Shown piece after piece: positions 61,866 through 64,000 of a stretch of DNA of 64,000 bases. The stretch spans positions 36,111-100,110 of the forward strand of contig NZ_CAKZHQ010000020.1 in assembly GCF_936925435.1 (NCBI RefSeq), written 5' to 3'. The notes beneath the pieces are model-generated. The model saw only the letters and a program-made list of their open reading frames with translations, searched no databases and was not told the DNA's origin. Position numbers and translations under genes: made by a program. The DNA is from an uncultured Ramlibacter sp. (GTDB lineage Bacteria; Pseudomonadota; Gammaproteobacteria; Burkholderiales; Burkholderiaceae_C). Positions within the stretch are counted from its first letter, which is position 1, and each line of letters starts with the position of its first letter.

Positions 61866-62020
61866 GCGCCGGCCGGCATCCGGGCTGCGGCCTTTGGGCA
61901 TGCGCCGGCGACCGGCACCGGTTGGCCCGGAGAGCGCGGCACGTTTCCCGGGCGTCACAGGGAATGCCGCCGGCAGGCGGCACGATGCCCGTAGGCCGCA
62001 GCCCGGATGCCGGCCGGCGC
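61866..62020 (-). repeat. MITE-like element, copy B
   Basis: 155 bp with perfect 28-bp terminal inverted repeats (61866-61893 and 61993-62020). It is the reverse complement of copy A apart from scattered changes; shared interior blocks include GGCATTCCCTGTGACGCCCG read on the minus strand. It has no coding capacity and no flanking transposase. Confidence 0.85.
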
Positions 62021-62048
62021 GGGCCAGGATCGGTGCTTGCCACGATGG

Positions 62049-62069
62049 ATCCCGGATCAAGTCCGGGAT
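62049..62069 (-). repeat. REP-like palindrome, copy 2
   Basis: ATCCCGGA, TCAAG, TCCGGGAT: the inverted form of copy 1. It lies 13 bp before the stop of the minus-strand transporter gene and could also act in transcript-end formation. Confidence 0.75.
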
Positions 62070-62082
62070 GACAAACCAAATC

Positions 62083-62766
62083 TCAAATCCGCAGCGCCGC
62101 GCCCAGCCCCGAGATGCCCTTGCCGACCATCAGGGCGCCGATCACCAGCAGCAAGGCGGCCATCAGGGTGAAGTTGTTCTGCGTCAGCCAGGCGCGCATC
62201 TCGCCCAGCATGGGCCGCACGCGCTGCTCCGCCACCAGGTAGCCCACCACCGGGACGATGACGGTGACGGCGCCGGCCAGCACGTAGAAGGCGCACACAA
62301 AGGCGGCTTGCCGCAGGGGCAGGTCGGCCGAACCGAAGACAACGCCCGCCGCCAGGCCCACGGCCAGGTTCTTGGGGTTGGCTGCGTAGATGATGAAGCC
62401 CAGGCCGGCGGCCTGCAGCGGCCCCATGCGTTGCGCCGCCTCCAGCCAGCGCGGCAATTGCGCCACCTCGCCCGGCTCGGGCCGCTGGCGCCACTGCCAC
62501 CAGGCCAGCGCCAGCAGAAAGAACCCGACCACCAGTTTGACGATGGGCCCGACGACACCGCCGCGCCTCTGGCCCATGCCCAGCTCGGACAGCAAGGCAA
62601 AGCCGACCACGGCCGCGGCAATGGCCGCCATCCAGCCCACCAGGAAGGCGGGCGTGGCGCTGCGGGCGTGGGAAGACGTCAGCAGAATGATCATGGCGAT
62701 GACCGGCAGCGGGCTCAGCGAGGTCGCCACGGCAAGCGGCAGCAGGTCTCCGATGGTCTCGAGCAT
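62083..62766 (-). CDS. GAP-family (LysE-like) membrane transporter
   Basis: A 227-aa inner-membrane protein with about six helices. It starts MLETIGDLLPLAVATSLSPLPVIAMIILLTSS, has the FIIYAANPKNLAVGLAAGVVF stretch typical of GAP/LysE-like exporters, and ends in a last helix around LMAALLLVIGALMVGKG. The substrate is unknown. The ATG at 62766 gives a natural membrane start. It is bracketed by REP-like copies 2 and 3. Confidence 0.83.
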   Translation of the reverse strand: MLETIGDLLPLAVATSLSPLPVIAMIILLTSSHARSATPAFLVGWMAAIAAAVVGFALLSELGMGQRRGGVVGPIVKLVVGFFLLALAWWQWRQRPEPGEVAQLPRWLEAAQRMGPLQAAGLGFIIYAANPKNLAVGLAAGVVFGSADLPLRQAAFVCAFYVLAGAVTVIVPVVGYLVAEQRVRPMLGEMRAWLTQNNFTLMAALLLVIGALMVGKGISGLGAALRI

Positions 62767-62853
62767 GGGACGCCTTCCAGGTGAGCGCCCAGTAGACGGG
62801 GGCGCACGGCCGCCGTCCATTGGACATCAGTCCCATGCGCGCAGGGGTCATGG

Positions 62854-62874
62854 ATCCCGGATCAAGTCCGGGAT
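62854..62874 (-). repeat. REP-like palindrome, copy 3
   Basis: ATCCCGGA, TCAAG, TCCGGGAT, identical to copy 2, just before the thiolase stop (62880). Confidence 0.75.
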
Positions 62875-62879
62875 GACAG

Positions 62880-63392
62880 TTAGCGTTCGACCGCCAGCGA
62901 CACGCCCATGCCACCGCCGATGCACAGGGCGGCGACGCCCTTCTTGGCGTCGCGGCGCTGCATCTCGTGCAGCAGCGTGACCAGGATGCGGGCGCCCGAC
63001 GCTCCGATGGGGTGGCCAATGGCGATGGCGCCACCATTGACGTTGACCTTGGCCGGGTCGATGTCCAGCGCCTTGTTGACGGCGCAGGCCTGGGCGGCAA
63101 AGGCCTCGTTCAGCTCGAACAGGTCGACCTCGCCGGTCTTCCAGCCGGCGCGCTCCAGCGCCTTCTTTGTCGCGGACACCGGGCCCATGCCCATGGTGGC
63201 CGGGTCCAGGCCGGTGGTGCCGAAGGCGGCGATGCGCGCCAGGGGCTTGAGGCCTAGCGCCTGGGCCTTCTGGGCCGTCATCACCACCACGGCGGCGGCG
63301 CCGTCGTTGAGCGGGCAGGCGTTACCGGCGGTCACGGTGCCATCGGGGCGGAAGGCATCGGGCCAGCGCAGCAGCGCCAGCACGCGCGGCAC
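62880..63392 (-). pseudogene. Acetyl-CoA acetyltransferase (thiolase), C-terminal part only
   Basis: The last 165 or so residues of a biosynthetic-type thiolase: [34 protein letters not shown], catalytic His in [17 protein letters not shown] and catalytic Cys in [12 protein letters not shown]. Full-length thiolases are about 390 residues. Similarity fails upstream of about 63390; the N-terminal half with the nucleophilic Cys is absent, and unrelated DNA follows. It is either a gene cut by a rearrangement or an assembly join. An intact copy could have served PhaB. Confidence 0.8.
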
Positions 63393-63415
63393 GCCGAGCG
63401 CTTGCGGCGCGGCGC

Positions 63416-64000
63416 CTGTCGCCTGCGGCCCTGACCGGGCTTTTGGTGAGCGGGCTGGCCGCGATCACATGGTTCGGCGTCATTCCTGTGCAGATGTTCG
63501 CCACGGCTGTGCCGTGGACCAAGATGGCCTATGCCGGCGCCCTGGCGCTCGCCGCCGGCCTGGCCGGATCGCGCCTCTCGCGCGACGACGTGCGCACCGC
63601 CCTCACGCCCAGCCTCGAGGCGGCGCGCGTGCTCGAGCCGTCGGTGTGGATGGAGCTGGAAACCATCGCCCACGCCGCGCCGCTGGATTCCGCTGACGCC
63701 GAGGCGATCACCTTCTTCTCCGACGCAAAGCGCAAGGACGCCGCCGCCGAGACGCGGGCCGGCGCTTGTTTCGTGCGTCCAGAACATCGCGACTTCCTTC
63801 CGGCGACCTGCGCGGCGCTGTTGACCCGACACCCGCAGGCCGCGTGGGCCGCCGCGGTGGCCAGGCTCCACGCGCCGCGACGGCACGAGCCTGCCTCGAA
63901 GGCCTTGCACGCCGAGGCCATGCTCGAGGAGGGCGTTCTGCTATCGCCGGTCGTGACGGTCGGGCCGGGCGCTCGCATCGGTCGCGGGACCCGGATTGGC
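63416..64000 (+). CDS. Open frame to the window end: membrane segment then LpxD-like sequence
   Basis: One frame stays open to the edge. Its first part ([19 protein letters not shown], then [19 protein letters not shown]) looks like helices of a small membrane protein, perhaps NrsF/DUF1109. From about 63671 it reads [40 protein letters not shown], then [19 protein letters not shown], the N-terminal domain and first hexapeptide repeats of LpxD, the lipid A N-acyltransferase. Real LpxD proteins lack such a membrane lead. An ATG at 63650 could start a short LpxD. The mixture suggests joined fragments. Confidence 0.5.
   Translation, partial: MSPAALTGLLVSGLAAITWFGVIPVQMFATAVPWTKMAYAGALALAAGLAGSRLSRDDVRTALTPSLEAARVLEPSVWMELETIAHAAPLDSADAEAITFFSDAKRKDAAAETRAGACFVRPEHRDFLPATCAALLTRHPQAAWAAAVARLHAPRRHEPASKALHAEAMLEEGVLLSPVVTVGPGARIGRGTRIG

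Larger units (their letters stand above)
61710..62082. other. Repeat-rich intergenic region
   Basis: 373 bp with no gene. In order it holds the right copy of the direct repeat (61769-61816), MITE-like copy B (61866-62020) and REP-like copy 2 (62049-62069). Confidence 0.7.

Noticed and set aside
1..64000. CRISPR array, rRNA, tRNA, integrase or transposase
   Set aside because: No regularly spaced repeats, no cloverleaf or rRNA-like stretch and no transposase or recombinase motif were noticed on reading both strands; short tRNAs could still be missed by eye.

Overview
The window is GC-rich and densely coded. It reads as chromosomal DNA of a betaproteobacterium of the order Burkholderiales, probably Comamonadaceae or a relative. 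Support comes from two Bug-type solute receptors, non-phosphorylative sugar oxidation genes, a PhaB-type reductase, and short palindromic intergenic repeats. This is judged by eye from protein families, not by a search. No rRNA, tRNA, CRISPR array, transposase or integrase gene was recognised.

Layout. (1) 0-9.3 kb: a redox/hydrolase block with WrbA, two Asp-nucleophile alpha/beta hydrolases, a Ser hydrolase, an FMN-binding protein, a tandem pair of cupins, and a 951-aa winged-helix/STAND/TPR regulator. A box of two TTAAC units one helical turn apart (TTAAC-N5-TTAAC) lies before one hydrolase and both cupins. A degenerate version lies before wrbA, so this is a likely local regulon. (2) 9.6-13.0 kb: nitroreductase, 4-hydroxylaminobenzoate lyase-like protein and Bug receptor, divergent from a LysR gene with a clean T-N11-A palindrome between them. 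This looks like a 4-nitrobenzoate (pnb-like) cluster. (3) 13.1-24.2 kb: a visibly AT-richer island holding one long minus-strand operon: a 70-aa protein, a DUF262 protein, a HEPN protein, a 2136-aa Avs-like protein (Cap4/DUF4297-type nuclease plus STAND NTPase plus long C-terminus) and a 587-aa PD-(D/E)XK nuclease. It looks like an anti-phage system in a combination I do not recognise, and it is the best candidate for something new. (4) 24.2-33.9 kb: a catabolic ABC importer operon (binding protein, ATPase, two permeases, enolase-superfamily enzyme, aldose epimerase, DapA-like lyase, cysteine hydrolase, crotonase), with a divergent FadR-type GntR regulator and matching TTGT-N3-ACAA operators.

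(5) 33.9-41.1 kb: a YtfQRT-YjfF type sugar ABC importer with a ketoglutarate-semialdehyde dehydrogenase and a divergent GbpR-like LysR regulator. (6) 41.1-46.9 kb: a small secreted Lys-rich protein and an efflux operon (AI-2E family, NodT lipoprotein, HlyD, DUF2955, K+-channel-like protein). (7) 47.0-50.7 kb: sugar 1-dehydrogenase, lactonase, mutarotase and keto-deoxy-pentonate dehydratase. With block 5 these make an L-arabinose-type non-phosphorylative route, except that no IlvD/EDD-type sugar-acid dehydratase is present. (8) 50.7-53.7 kb: patatin lipoprotein, hypothetical protein and PhaB. (9) 53.8-61.0 kb: a Ugp-like ABC importer with an EEP-family phosphoesterase, a Bug receptor and an NMT1-like protein. 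(10) 58.7-62.9 kb intergenic spaces carry several repeat families, including a roughly 155-bp MITE-like element in two inverted copies, around a DUF1579-like gene and a GAP-family transporter. (11) From about 63.4 kb a thiolase gene stops abruptly and unrelated, LpxD-like sequence runs off the edge. This is either a real rearrangement or a chimeric join.
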